NCBI GenBank assembly: GCA_032622095.1
Contig: CP136069.1
Coordinates: 35,624,194 to 35,688,193 of the forward strand
DNA: 64,000 nucleotides
Reading direction: 5' to 3'
DNA from: Siphonodentalium dalli
Taxonomy: Eukaryota > Mollusca > Scaphopoda > Gadilida > Siphonodentaliidae
Below are positions 23,626-34,099 of the stretch, one piece after another (within the stretch, counting starts at the first letter, position 1; each line of letters opens with the position of its first letter). The notes beneath the pieces are model-generated. The model was not told the origin of the DNA. It made no database searches and saw nothing but the letters and a program-made list of their open reading frames with translations. Position numbers and translations under genes: made by a program.

Positions 23626-25356
23626 TTTCTATGCTAAACTGAACTTAAGTGAAACCAAAAATCAAGGCATAAACTTATCACCAAGCACTCTGACTGGCCT
23701 CAGAGCAGTAATTCATCGACATATCAGCACCGATAGTATTATCATTCTGCTTAGGCCTCATCTGGGAAATATCTGTAGTCTCAAATTAACATTGATTTTA
23801 GTTACTTTTTTCCTTCTTAGAAATTTCTATATCCCCTAATTTGCAGAAGATAAAATACATAATCAAAGTAACTAATGGGTGAACATCACCAACTTCAACT
23901 GGGGAACGTCAATGGGGTCCTAGGTCTCCCATAGCAGTTGAGGCTTAAGCTGAATGAAGTTTTCAGAGTGTGAATTTGGTGATGCTAGCCTGCTGGGCAG
24001 GATAGTGTCAATAAATTCATGATCTGGGGACCTCATTCTGCAAATGACATACACAATATTGCAAGCTTGCTCGCCAGCGAATATAAAGTCATTAACCCGT
24101 TCTGTACTAAATAATCATTGACGAGTACATGTAGTTCTCTCAGGAAATATTAAGATAATAAGTTCAACTGGAGAGGTCTTTTATTAGACTGATAGGAATG
24201 TTATCAGTAATCTAGAAGTAGCATATAGCAATAGTTTTTATATGCAAAATCTGATTATTGGAGAATTATTTATAATAACAACAAAGTTTTACATTGTAGG
24301 CCCTAATTGCTGATTGACATATAATAATAATTATATAATATATAAATGAGCGGTGCCCGTGTGTCTGCGTGGTATGCATCCATGTCTTGCCATCATCTGT
24401 TGTCCGCATGATAACTTTAACAGTAGTCAGTAACACAATTTGATGAAACTTAGCACATGGAAGATTTGGATCAATTCAACCATTTCTGGTGGAGTTATTT
24501 CCCTTTTCGAATTAGAATTTGATGATTATTTTGTTGTCTGGATGTTAACTCAAATTATGATTATCCGATACCTTTCAAATTTACTGTGTGGATTAATCAC
24601 ACGAAAATACATTGTCAAACAAAGCCACCTTATTTGGGAACTTGTGGCCTTTTGTTAACCCTTCCTTGGCTGGAGCTTCCTATAATTTTGCGAAAAACAT
24701 GTGTGCCAATGCATTCCCTTATATATGTGAGTCTCTCATATGAGATGCTTATTAGGAGAATGCATGATCCTAACAATATTTACCATGACTATAAGCCAGT
24801 ACATTCTCTGGTATATGCGAGGCTGCCTATGGGAGACTCGCATATATAACAGAATTCCTGTCACATGATCTTTAATTCTGCATCTGCTGTGCCGATCCCA
24901 TCATGGAAGGGATATTTAAGCCACAGCCCGGTTTGTGCTCCTTGATAGAAATAATATTATAGCTTCAGAATTTTTCCAAGTATCGAAATAGTTCGATACA
25001 TATCTTAACTACCTTTCTACGAACATTTTGTAACCCAAAAAGTCGCATTGAAGTAATGAAAAATACAACTGTGAGTCTGTGAATACCGTGTTTGGGTCCC
25101 AAACACAAAACAGCCATTTACAAGAAATGGAACAAAAAAGAACGTTCCATGGGACTCTACCCCTGATATGGTAGCAATAAAGAGCGTTTGTCTTACTTCT
25201 GGCGAAAGTTGAAAATGGCTGAGAAATGGCTGTGACTTTGGCAAAGTGTTTTTCAGAGCATATGAAGCCGGTGCATCAATAGTTTTGGCAGTTCGAATGG
25301 GCCATTTACGTTTAAGGCCCTGAGTCCTTTAATGAGATATTATTTTTTATTTGTAG
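23626..25356. other. AT-rich transposon interior without recognisable genes
   Basis: No convincing coding sequence was found. AT-rich runs occur at 24322-24346. Around 24719-24770 and 24795-24848 there is an imperfect inverted repeat (TTATATATGTGAGTCTC against TTATATATGCGAGTCTC on the other strand). A 17-bp motif AATTTGGTGATGCTAGC at 23973-23989 is repeated near 26.7 kb. The frame at 24440-24658 (72 codons) has no recognisable features. The last 20 bases form a pyrimidine-rich tract ending in TAG that may be a splice acceptor for the next feature. Confidence 0.5.
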
Positions 25357-25819
25357 ATGTCCAACGTGTCAGGTCAGTTTCAAAGACCGGTTATCCCTGA
25401 AACGTCATCAGTTGCTGCATATAGACAAGAACCGTGTCAAATTACGTAACTTTTGTGACTATGTGTGCCGGCGATCTGTTTCATTGAGATGTCATTTTGG
25501 AAAGATATCGCCCATCTAGCGGAGCTGTCTTCAAATGTGATGCGTGTCCATTCGAGATGATTGACGAAAATATATTTAGTAGACAATTTCATTCTGAAGA
25601 TTCACATAGGAATGTAGTTGGAATCTAAATGCAGAGAGGTCAGATGAAACCGTGTTAACAGAGAACTCTGATATTCAAAATAAGAATGAACGACAATGTG
25701 ACCTTCAAAATAAGGATGAGAAATACTTTTACGTTCCCCGCTCTAAGCATGTCAGCTATGAAACTGTGGATCAGCATTGTTACCAGAGTAGTCAGATAAA
25801 GTCCCATTCTTTCTATTAA
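25357..25819 (+). pseudogene. Broken C2H2 zinc-finger terminal exon captured in the transposon
   Basis: The frame from 25358 gives a clean C2H2 finger: C-x2-C, 12 residues, H-x3-H (begins CPTCQVSFKDR). A second finger-like unit follows (NFCDYVCRRSVSLRCH), in which the first Cys appears replaced by Arg. A TAG at 25517 stops this frame, but a one-base shift near 25508 continues with a third unit (FKCDACPFEMIDEN, then H-x4-H) to a TAA at 25626. Another shift near 25600-25621 opens about 65 codons of acidic, Asn/Gln-rich sequence with a QNKNE/QNKDE repeat, ending at TAA 25817-25819. Just upstream, TATTTTTTATTTGTAG looks like a splice acceptor. I infer a host or ancestral transposon zinc-finger gene fragment, now disabled by two frameshifts. 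The parent gene is not identifiable from this. Confidence 0.68.
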
Positions 25820-26640
25820 AACGTCAAGGAATATGGATGCTGATGGCGTCGGATGGGAGCGACTTCAGAATATCTTACCAGTTGTCATACAAATACAAAA
25901 GTTTAATGTTTTCTCAAATCTCACTATTTGGTGCAACTGTGTGGCTCAATAAGCTAATTCGCACTATTGACATATTCGTGATTTGTATATATGGTCTTTG
26001 TGATATATGACACGACTACTATGTTGCAAAGTGAAATATCAAGATTCCATTGAGCTATTGATATATTCCACCTTGTTTTTTTTCTGGGACCAATCAGAAC
26101 AAGCTATGTGTATGTTCTGGTTTTCGCGCACATGAGGCATGCGTTTGTTTATTAGTCTCTTGCGAGAAGTCTGAACTATCGAGGAAAACAACAAATGGAT
26201 TCATTTGGAGTGGCATCTTCCGGAACCATATACACTCAAATCTGTGTACACGAATGTCAAGTTCCCAAATAATTAGATCTGGTTTAATTTGTGCATATCA
26301 TTTGTTGACTTTCTGAATGGACATTTTGTATCAGTAGTTGCACTTCTATTGTGGTTTGACATTGGTTGTTAATGTATACACATCACAGCGTCGCTATTTG
26401 ATACTATTCTAGCTGCTGTGTTCATTTTCTAACAACTGTTTGGCGTTGTTGAAACGGGTAATAATTTATTAATATTATTGGAAAGAACCAGGAAATCGTA
26501 TGATGAAGTCAACACGTGTCGCATATTTCTAAAACGTCCAGAAAATATGCATCAAGATGATTCTGACTACTCCCAGAGAAAATTTAAATGGTACTAGTCT
26601 GAAGTATTTCCAGGCAGCTAAATAAGGTGCCGGTCATTTG
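25820..26640. other. AT-rich non-coding interior
   Basis: I found no frames of note, no AATAAA close after the zinc-finger stop, and no repeat shared with the rest of the element. Confidence 0.45.
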
Positions 26641-26690
26641 CAGAATGAAGTCCCTAAAGGGTGCATTTAGTGATGGAACCCACATAGCAG

Positions 26691-26782
26691 GCTAGCATCA
26701 CCAAATTTACCCTCTGAGGACCTCATAGCTGATCAATTCCTAAACAGAATGAGTCCCATTGGATGAATTTGGTGATGCTAGC
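26691..26782. repeat. Hairpin of a dispersed 17-bp motif
   Basis: GCTAGCATCACCAAATT at 26691-26707 and its exact reverse complement at 26766-26782 form a perfect 17-bp inverted pair with a 58-bp loop. The same motif occurs at 23973-23989, there extended to 22 matching bases with the 26.7-kb copy. A degenerate version follows at about 26795-26810. The pieces CTCTGAGGACCTCAT and CTCTGGTGACCTCAT beside them show that a longer unit was copied. Confidence 0.75.
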
Positions 26783-26975
26783 CCACTATGAGGGGTAGCA
26801 TCACTAAACTCACCCTCTGGTGACCTCATTCTTCAAAATGTCCAGCACATTATTTTGAGGCCTGATAAATTCTCATTAATATCCCATTTAACATCAAATG
26901 GTAATTCAGTTGGTCACTAAACTCATGATTTATCGCAAATAGATAAATAAACAAATTTTCAACATGACATTTGGG

Positions 26976-27754
26976 GTTCTAAACACCCCAAAAAAAGTAA
27001 GTCCCCCCTAATATATTTGTTAATATGTTATGAAATATGAGATGGATTTTGACGAAACATCATTCAATTGTTTTGTGGTATCTGATTCAGAGCCTGCACA
27101 GTGTACGAGATAAGGTCTTGTGGGTTATGTTATGGCCGACTGAGCACAAATTGATTGGAAGAGTGTTGCTTTTCAAAAGCTGCAAACCACTTGACTGACT
27201 TAGAGTGAATAATCACTCCAGTGTTCCATTGTTCACTCAAGTTGCCACTGGCTGTAAATGTGGTCCAAAAGTGACACTTATCCACGATAACATGCGTGTT
27301 ATCTTCGGGACCAAATGTGCCCACTGCATACCCAGGCCATTCAGGCTAACCACATTAATTTGGAAAGACACCTTGCAGTAATGCAGTTACATGCTGTGGA
27401 CGACACAGAGTTATTGGAATCAGTCTATTTGAAGCCCTTTATATAGGCATATATAGGCATTGAGGTACCAACAGATAAGGATGTTTCAAGCCCGTGCGAG
27501 AAATGGGGGGACAACAGCACAGCCGAATGACTGATCACTCTATCTGTGTTTTTGCAACTTTTTAAAAGTGGCCCTTTTCCATTCAATTCATGCTCACTCA
27601 GCCATATGTCACCTCACCGCATAGTGCTTATATCACACTTGACGTCTCTGGTACCTCAAGTCATTCAGAGATTTTCATCAAAATCCATCCAATATCTCAT
27701 AAAATATTACCGAATATATTAGGGGGGACTTTCTTTTTTTGAGGCGTTTACAAC
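26976..27754. repeat. Imperfect long palindrome (foldback-like), about 780 bp
   Basis: The outer arms, 26976-27057 and 27673-27754, match clearly in inverted orientation; both contain AAGTCCCCCCTAATATATT. Weaker similarity continues inward to about 27220 and 27535, for example GCCGACTGAGCACAAATTG against GGCTGAGTGAGCATGAATTG. The arms are much more diverged than those of neighbouring repeats. It could be a nested foldback or MITE-like insertion; I could not see a target duplication. A 64-codon - strand frame at 27130-27324 lies inside one arm and starts at GTG; I do not trust it as a gene. Confidence 0.68.
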
Positions 27755-27921
27755 AAAATTGGCAAGGGAATGATGGTGAATTTATAAATATCTTTCAAAA
27801 TTTCACGTTTAAAACAAAACCATAAATGAGATTATTGATCCACTGAAAAAATTGTTTGTCCTAAAAAAATTATTTTAATGTGACAAATAAATCGACAAGC
27901 TACAAGTATGGTCTGCTATCC
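27755..27921. other. AT-rich spacer between the two palindromes
   Basis: A-rich and T-rich runs only; nothing recognised. Confidence 0.4.
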
Positions 27922-28332
27922 TTAAAGGTACTCAATCCGATCCGATGCTCCTAAATTACTATTTCTTTGGCTTCGGGGGTAAAAACATATTCAATTCTAG
28001 TCGAGGAAGCCATCCATCAAACCTCAGTTTGATTAGATATCGATGTTTGAACTGTGCTGTTTCTATGTGTTTGTGGTCCAATCTTTTCTTGTTAATAGTT
28101 ACAACTTGATTTTAGTTTTATCCATCTTACAACTGCAATTTGTCCGTTTTTAGCGCATCGTCGTCGAAAAGATTGGACCACAAACAATAGAAACAGCACA
28201 TTTGAAACATCGATATCTAATCAATCTGAGCTTTGAGATGGGTGGGTTCCTCGACTCGAATCAAATATTTTTTACACCCAAAGCCAAAGAAATAATAACT
28301 TAGAAGCATCTGATCGGATTGGGTTTCTTTAA
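27922..28332. repeat. Second imperfect palindrome, about 410 bp
   Basis: Arms at 27922-28088 and 28166-28332 pair along about 165 bp, with a 77-bp spacer. Shared blocks include TGTGGTCCAATCTTTTC next to the spacer, TTAGATATCGATGTTT in the middle and CAATCCGATC near the outer ends. Similarity is about 80 percent by eye. Such a structure would form a long hairpin if transcribed. A 101-codon - strand frame at 28217-28522 overlaps the right arm and has no sign of being a real protein. Confidence 0.78.
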
Positions 28333-28497
28333 AATACTGAATTCTTAAACATATTGTGCCAAAATTCCACCTGACTATATGTAGAATATTTTTCCAGTTT
28401 AATGAATAAATGATTATCTTTATGCAACATTTTTCTTCTGATTCACCTGTACACAGAATGAAATGCATTTTCAGTGCTGATAATGCAATCTCTGTTA
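28333..28497. other. Short unique spacer before the subterminal cluster
   Basis: AT-rich, no repeat or frame recognised. Confidence 0.4.
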
Positions 28498-29115
28498 CTA
28501 GAACCAACTGGTTCTTGGGCATGTATCCAACAAGGAACCAAATTTATTCTAAATGAAGAACCAATGGTTCTTCGGGGAAGGGAGGAGGGGAAATTGGTTC
28601 TTGGGGAAGAACCAAACTGGAACCAATGAAGAACCAGGGATTGGTTCTTGAGGGAGAACCAATGAAGAACCATTTGGTTCTTGGGATGAAGAACCAAATT
28701 TTAATCATGAAGAACCTATTGGTTCCGCCTGGAGGACAAACTTGAAGAACCAAATTTGGTTCTACAATTTTCTCTGTGAGGAACCATTATTACTCTTGAA
28801 GAACCAAATTATTATTCCCGAAGAACCAAATGGTTCCACATGAAGAACCAATTATATCAACGAAGAACCAAATATTCAGTCGTGGAGAACCAACTGGTTC
28901 TGCGGTGTATAAATAATGAAGAACCAAATGGTTCTAGATTTGGTTCTTAATAGTCACAATAATGAGGAACCAAATGGTTCTTGGTTTGGTTCCCGATAAA
29001 CCCAAATCTGAAGAACCAAATGGTTCTAGGCCCCCTGAAGAACCAGTTGGTTCTTCATTTGGTTCCGCCTGGAGGACAAGTGGGGAACCAATGAAGAACC
29101 ATTGGGTTCCAATTT
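28498..29115. repeat. Right subterminal cluster of GAACCA / TGGTTC motifs
   Basis: By eye this stretch of about 620 bp holds roughly 23 GAACC and 17 GGTTC, often combined as near-palindromes such as GAACCAAATGGTTCTT and separated by unrelated short spacers. A longer segment (GGTTCCGCCTGGAGGACAA) occurs twice, about 340 bp apart, pointing to internal duplication. The same motif marks the left end of the element, so the cluster belongs to the transposon rather than to an independent minisatellite. The palindromic units suggest binding sites for a dimeric DNA-binding protein, presumably the transposase; that is inference. Long frames crossing it on the - strand (for example 28544-28753) are repeat artefacts rich in Trp-Phe-Phe. 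Confidence 0.85.
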
Positions 29116-29127
29116 TTTCTAAGAGTG
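29092..29127 (-). repeat. Terminal inverted repeat, right
   Basis: Read from the right end inwards on the - strand it starts CACTCTTAGAAA and keeps the same block order and spacing as the left end (27 of 36 identities by hand). It abuts the TA duplication. Confidence 0.82.
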
Positions 29128-29129
29128 TA
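29128..29129. repeat. Target site duplication TA, right
   Basis: This is the first satellite dinucleotide after the element, followed by GGACGGCACATTCGG in correct monomer register. Confidence 0.88.
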
Positions 29130-32100
29130 GGACGGCACATTCGGTCGCAGGCCGAACCTCACGGTTTGGCTAATGCGCAGGGGTTGGAAGTTGGAAACTT
29201 GGGGTGGGGCAGGCTGTTTGAGGCCCCATAAAATACCTAGTATTTTTGAAAGCGACTGTACTTTGCATCTGCATGGGCAAAATCCCGTTAACGTTTTGGA
29301 CACTTTTATCATATTAATGTGCAAGCAGGCATGTTTCGCGATAGTACGGCACATTCGGTCGCAGGCCGAACCTCACGGTTTGGCTAATGAGCAGGGGTTG
29401 GGAGTTGGATAATTGGGGTGGGGCAGGCTGTTTGAGGCCCCATAAAATGCCCAGTATTTTTGAAAGCGACTGTACTTTGCATCTGCACGGGCAAAATCCC
29501 TTTAACGTTTTGGACACTTTTATCGTATTAATGTTAAAGCAGGCATGTTTCGCGATAGGACGGCACATTCGGTCGCAGGCCGAACCTCACGGTTTGGCTA
29601 ATGAGCAGGGGTTGGGAGTTGGATAATTGGGGTGGGGCAGGCTGTTTGAGGCCCCATAAAATGCCCAGTATTTTTGAAAGCGACTGTACTTTGCATCTGC
29701 ACGGGCAAAATCCCTTTAACGTTTTGGACACTTTTATCGTATCAATGTGCAAGCAGGCATGTTTCGCGATAGGACGGCACATTCGGTCGCAGGCCGGACC
29801 TCACGGTTTGGCTAATGAGCAGGGTTTGGAAGTTGGATAATTCGGGTGGGGCAGGCTGTTTGAGGCCCCATAAAATGCCCAGTATTTTTGAAAGCGACTG
29901 TACTTTGCATATGCACAGGCAAAATCCCTTTAACGTTTTGGACACTTTTATCGTATCAATGTGCAAGTAGGCATGTTTCGCGATAGGACGGCTCATTCGG
30001 TCGCAGGCCGACCTCACGCTTTGGCTAATGAGCAGGGGTTGGGAGTTGGATAATTGGGGTGGGCAGGCTGTTTGAGGCCCCATAAAATCCCCAGTATTTT
30101 TGAAAGCGACTGTACATTGCATCTGCACGGGCAAAATCCCTTTAACGTTTTGGACACTGTTATCGTATCAATGTGCAAGCAGGAATGTTTCGCGATAGGA
30201 CGGCACATTCGGTCGCAGGCCGGACCTCACGGAGTGGCTAATGAGCAGGGGTTGGGAGCTGGATAATTGGGGTGGGGCAGGCTGTTTGAGGCCCCATAAA
30301 ATGCCCAGTATTTTTGAAAGCGACTGTACATTGCATCTGCACGGGCAAAATCCCTTTAACGTTTTGGACACTTTTATCGTGTCAATGTGCAAGCAGGCGT
30401 GTTTCGCGATAGGACAGCACATTCGGTCGCAGGCCGGACCTCACGGTTTGGCTAATGAGCAGGGTTTGGGAGTTGGATAATTGGGGTGGGGTAGGCTGTT
30501 TGAGGCCCCATAAAATGCCCAGTATTTTTGAAAGCGACTGTACTTTGCATCTGCACGGGCAAAATCCCTTTAACGTTTTGGACTCTTTTATCGTATCAAT
30601 GTGCAAGCAGGCATGTTTCGCGATAGGACGGCACATTCGGTCGCCGGCCGGACCTCACGGTTTGGCTAATTAGCAGTGGTTGGAAGTTGGATAATTGGGG
30701 TGGGGCATTCTGTTTGAGGCCCCATAAAATACCCAGTATTTTTGAAAGCGACTGTACATTGCATCTGCACGGGCAAAATCCCTTTAACGTTTTGGACACT
30801 TTTATCGTATCAATGTGCAAGCAGGCATGTTTCGCGATAGGACGGCACATTCGGTCGCAGGCCGGACCTCACGGTTTGGCTAATGAGCAGGGGTTGGGAG
30901 TTGGATAATTGGGGTGGGACAGGCTGTTTGAGGCCCCATAAAATACCTAGTATTTTTGAAAGCGACTGTACTTTGCATCTGCACGGGCAAAATCCCTTTA
31001 ACGTTTTTGACCCTTTTATCGTATCAATGTGCAAGCAGGCATGTTTCGCGATAGGACGGCACATTCGGTCGCAGGCCGAACCTCACGGTTTGGCTAATGA
31101 GCAGGGGTTGGGAATTGGATAATTGGGGTGGGGCAGGCTGTTTGAGGCCCCATAAAATGCCCAGTATTTTTGAAAGCGACTGTACTTTGCATCTGCACGG
31201 GCAAAATCCCTTTAATGTTTTGGACACTTGTATCGTATCAATGTGAAAGCAGGCATGTTTCGCGATAGGACGGCAAATTCGGTCGCAGGCCGGACCTCAC
31301 GGTTTGGCTAATGAGCAGGGGTTGGGAGTTGGATAATTGGGGTGGGGCAGGCTGTTTGAGGCCCCATAAAATGCCAAGTATTTTTGAAAGCGACTGTACT
31401 TTGCATCTGCCCGGGCAAAATCCCTTTAACGTTTTGGACACTTGTATCGTATCAATGTGCAAGCAGGCATGTTTCGCGATAGGACTGCACATTCGGTCGC
31501 AGGCCGAACCTCACGGTTTGCTAATGAGCAGGGGTTGGGAATTGGATAATTGGGGTGGGGCAGGCTGTTTGAGGCCCCGTAAAATGCCCAGTATTTTTGA
31601 AAGCGACTGTACTTTGCATCTGCACGGGCAAAATCCCTTTAATGTTTTGGACACTTGTATCGTATCAATGTGAAAGCAGGCATGTTTCGCGATAGGACGG
31701 CACATTCGGTCGCAGGCCGGTCCTTTCGGTTTGGCTAATGGGCAGGGGTTGGGAGTTGGATAATTGGGGTGGGGCAGGCTGTTTGAGGCCCCATAAAATG
31801 CCCAGTATTTTTGAAAGCCACTGTACTTTGCATCTGCACGGGCAAAATCCCTTTAACGTTTTGGACACTTGTATCGTATCAATGTGCAAGCAGGCATGTT
31901 TCGCGATAGGACTGCACATTCGGTCGCAGGCCGGACCTCACGGTGTGGCTAATGAGCAGGGGTTGGGTGTTGGATAATTGGGGTGGGGCAGGCTGTTTGA
32001 GGCCCCATAAAATGCCCAGTATTTTTGAAAGCGACTGTACATTGCATCTGCACGGGCAAAATCCCTTTGACGTTTTGGACACTTTTATCGTATCAATGTG

Positions 32101-34099
32101 CAAGCTGGCATGTTTCGCGATAGGACAGCACATTCGGTCGCAGGCCGGACCTCACGGTTTGGCTAATGAGCAGGGGTTGGGAGTTGGATAATTGGGGTGG
32201 GGCAGGCTGTTTGAGGCCCCATAAAATGCCCAGTATTTTTGAAAGCGACTGTATTTTGCATCTGCACGGGCAAAATCCCTTTAACGTTTTGGACACTTGT
32301 ATCGTATCAATGTGCAAGCAGGCATGTTTCGCGATAGGACGGCACATTCGGTCGCAGGCCGGACCTCACGGTTTGGCTAATGAGCAGGGGTTGGGAGTTG
32401 GATAATTGGGGTGGGGTAGGCTGTTTGAGTCCCCATAAAATACCTAGTATTTTTGAAAGCGACTGTACTTTACATCTGCACGGGCAAAATCCCTTTAACG
32501 TTTTGGACACTTTTATCGTATCAATGTGCAAGCAGGCATGTTTCGCGATAGGACGGCACATTCGGTCGCAGGCCGAACCTCACGGTTTGGCTAATGAGCA
32601 GGGGCTGGGAATTGGATAATTGGGGTGGGGCAGGCTGTTTGAGGCCCCATAAAATGCCCAGTATTTTTGAAAGCGACTTTACTTTGCATCTGCACGGGCA
32701 AAATCCCTTTAACGTTTTGGACACTTGTATCGTATCAATGTGAAAGCAGGCATGTTTCGCGATAGGACGGCACATTCGGTCGCAGGCCGGACCTCACGGT
32801 TTGGCTAATGAGCAGGGGTTGGCAGTTGGATAATTGGGGTGGGGCAGGCTGTTTGAGGCCCCATAAAATGCCCAGTATTTTTGAAAGCGACTGTACTTTG
32901 CATCTGCACGGGCAAAATCCCTTTAACGTTTTGGACACTTGTATCGTATCAATGTGCAAGCAGGCACGTTTCGCGATAGGACTGCACATTCGGTCGCAGG
33001 CCGGACCTCACGGTGTGGCTAATGAGCAGGGGTTGGGAGTTGGATAAGTGGGGTGGGGCAGGCTGTTTGAGGCCCCATAAAATGCCCAGTATTTTTGAAA
33101 GCGACTGTACATTGCATCTGCACGGGCAAAATCCCTTTGACGTTTTGGACACTTTTATCGTATCAATGTGCAAGCAGGCATGTTTCGCGATAGGACGGCA
33201 CATTCGGTCGCAGGCCGAACCTCACGGTTTGGCTAATGAGCAGGGGTTGGGAGTTGGGTAATTGGGGTGGGGCAGGCTGTTTGAGGCCCGATAAAATGCC
33301 CAGTATTTTTGAAAGCGACTGTACTTTGCATCTGCAAGGGCAAAATCCCTTTAACGTTTTGGACACTTTTATCGTATCAATGTGAAAGCAGGCATGTTTC
33401 GCGATAGGACTGCACATTCGGTCGCAGGCCGGACCTCACGGTTTGGCTAATGAGCAGGGGTTGGGAGTTGGATAATTGGGGTGGGGCAGGCTGTTTGAGG
33501 CCCCATAAAATGCCCAGTATTTTTGAAAGCGACTGTACTTTGCATATGCACAGGCAAAATCCCGTTAACGTTTTGGACACTTCTATCGTATCAATGTGCA
33601 AGCAGGCATGTTTCGCGATAGGACGGCACATTCGGTCGCAGGCCGGACCTCACGGTTTGGCTAATGAGCAGGGGTTGGGAGTTGGATAATTGGGATGGGG
33701 CAGGCTGTTTGAGGCCCCATAAAATGCCCAGTATTTTTGAAAGCGACTGTACTTTGCATATGCACAGGCAAAATCCCTTTAACGTTTTGGACACTTTTAT
33801 CGTATCAATGTGCAAGCAGGCATGTTTCGCGATAGGACGGCACATTCGGTCGCAGGCCGGACCTCACGGTTTGGCTAATGAGCAGGGGTTGGGAGTTGGA
33901 TAATTGGGGTGGGGCAGGCTGTTTGAGGCCCCATAAAATACCTAGTATTTTTGAAAGCGACTGTACTTTGCATCTGCACGGGCAAAATCCCTTTAACGTT
34001 TTGGACACTTTTATCGTATCAATGTGCAAGCAGGCATGTTTCGCGATAGGACGGCACATTCGGTCGCAGGCCGAACCTCACGGTTTGGCTAATGAGCAG

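Larger units (their letters stand above)
22979..29127. mobile_element. Non-autonomous DNA transposon, 6,149 bp, TA target duplication
   Basis: The element interrupts one satellite monomer cleanly; removing it with one TA restores a perfect monomer. Its termini are imperfect inverted repeats of about 36 bp starting CACTCT. GAACCA/TGGTTC motifs crowd both subterminal regions. No long open frame or transposase motif was recognised; the interior has a broken zinc-finger exon and foldback sequences, so movement would need a transposase from elsewhere. A TA duplication is the rule for Tc1/mariner. A terminus beginning CACT with clustered subterminal repeats is usual in CACTA/EnSpm (CMC) elements, whose duplications are commonly 2-4 bp. 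Both remain possible. LTR, LINE and SINE origin is unlikely: I saw no direct terminal repeats and no poly(A) end. Confidence 0.85.
22307..31023 (+). repeat. 2,566-bp higher-order unit, copy 2, split by the transposon
   Basis: Satellite at 22307-22978 matches 19741-20412, and satellite at 29130-31023 matches 20413-22306. Shared rare markers include GGCTAATGCGCAGGGG (20452 and 29169), GCATTCTGTTTGAGG (22000s and 30700s) and GTTTTTGACCC. The unit ends at the same relative point in both copies, as expected of a tandem duplication made before the element arrived. Confidence 0.87.

Noticed and set aside
24440-24658. 72-codon open frame in the transposon interior
   Set aside because: No recognisable domain, an AT-driven composition, and no neighbouring exon or conserved start context.
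27130-27324. 64-codon - strand frame (contains GTFGPEDNTHVIVDKCHFW)
   Set aside because: It begins only at GTG, lies within one arm of a palindrome, and matches no family I know. A captured exon is possible but unsupported.
28217-28753. Overlapping - strand frames of 69-101 codons
   Set aside because: They run through the palindrome arm and the GGTTCTT cluster; the Trp-Phe-Phe-rich peptides are translations of the repeat motif.
28498-29115. Heat-shock or steroid-receptor elements
   Set aside because: The GAACCAAATGGTTC spacing does not fit GAAnnTTC arrays or AGAACAnnnTGTTCT; the cluster is better explained as transposon subterminal repeats.
22979-29127. LTR retrotransposon or LINE insertion
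   Set aside because: The ends are inverted, not direct, repeats; there is no poly(A) end; the duplication is 2 bp; and no reverse transcriptase or integrase sequence is visible.
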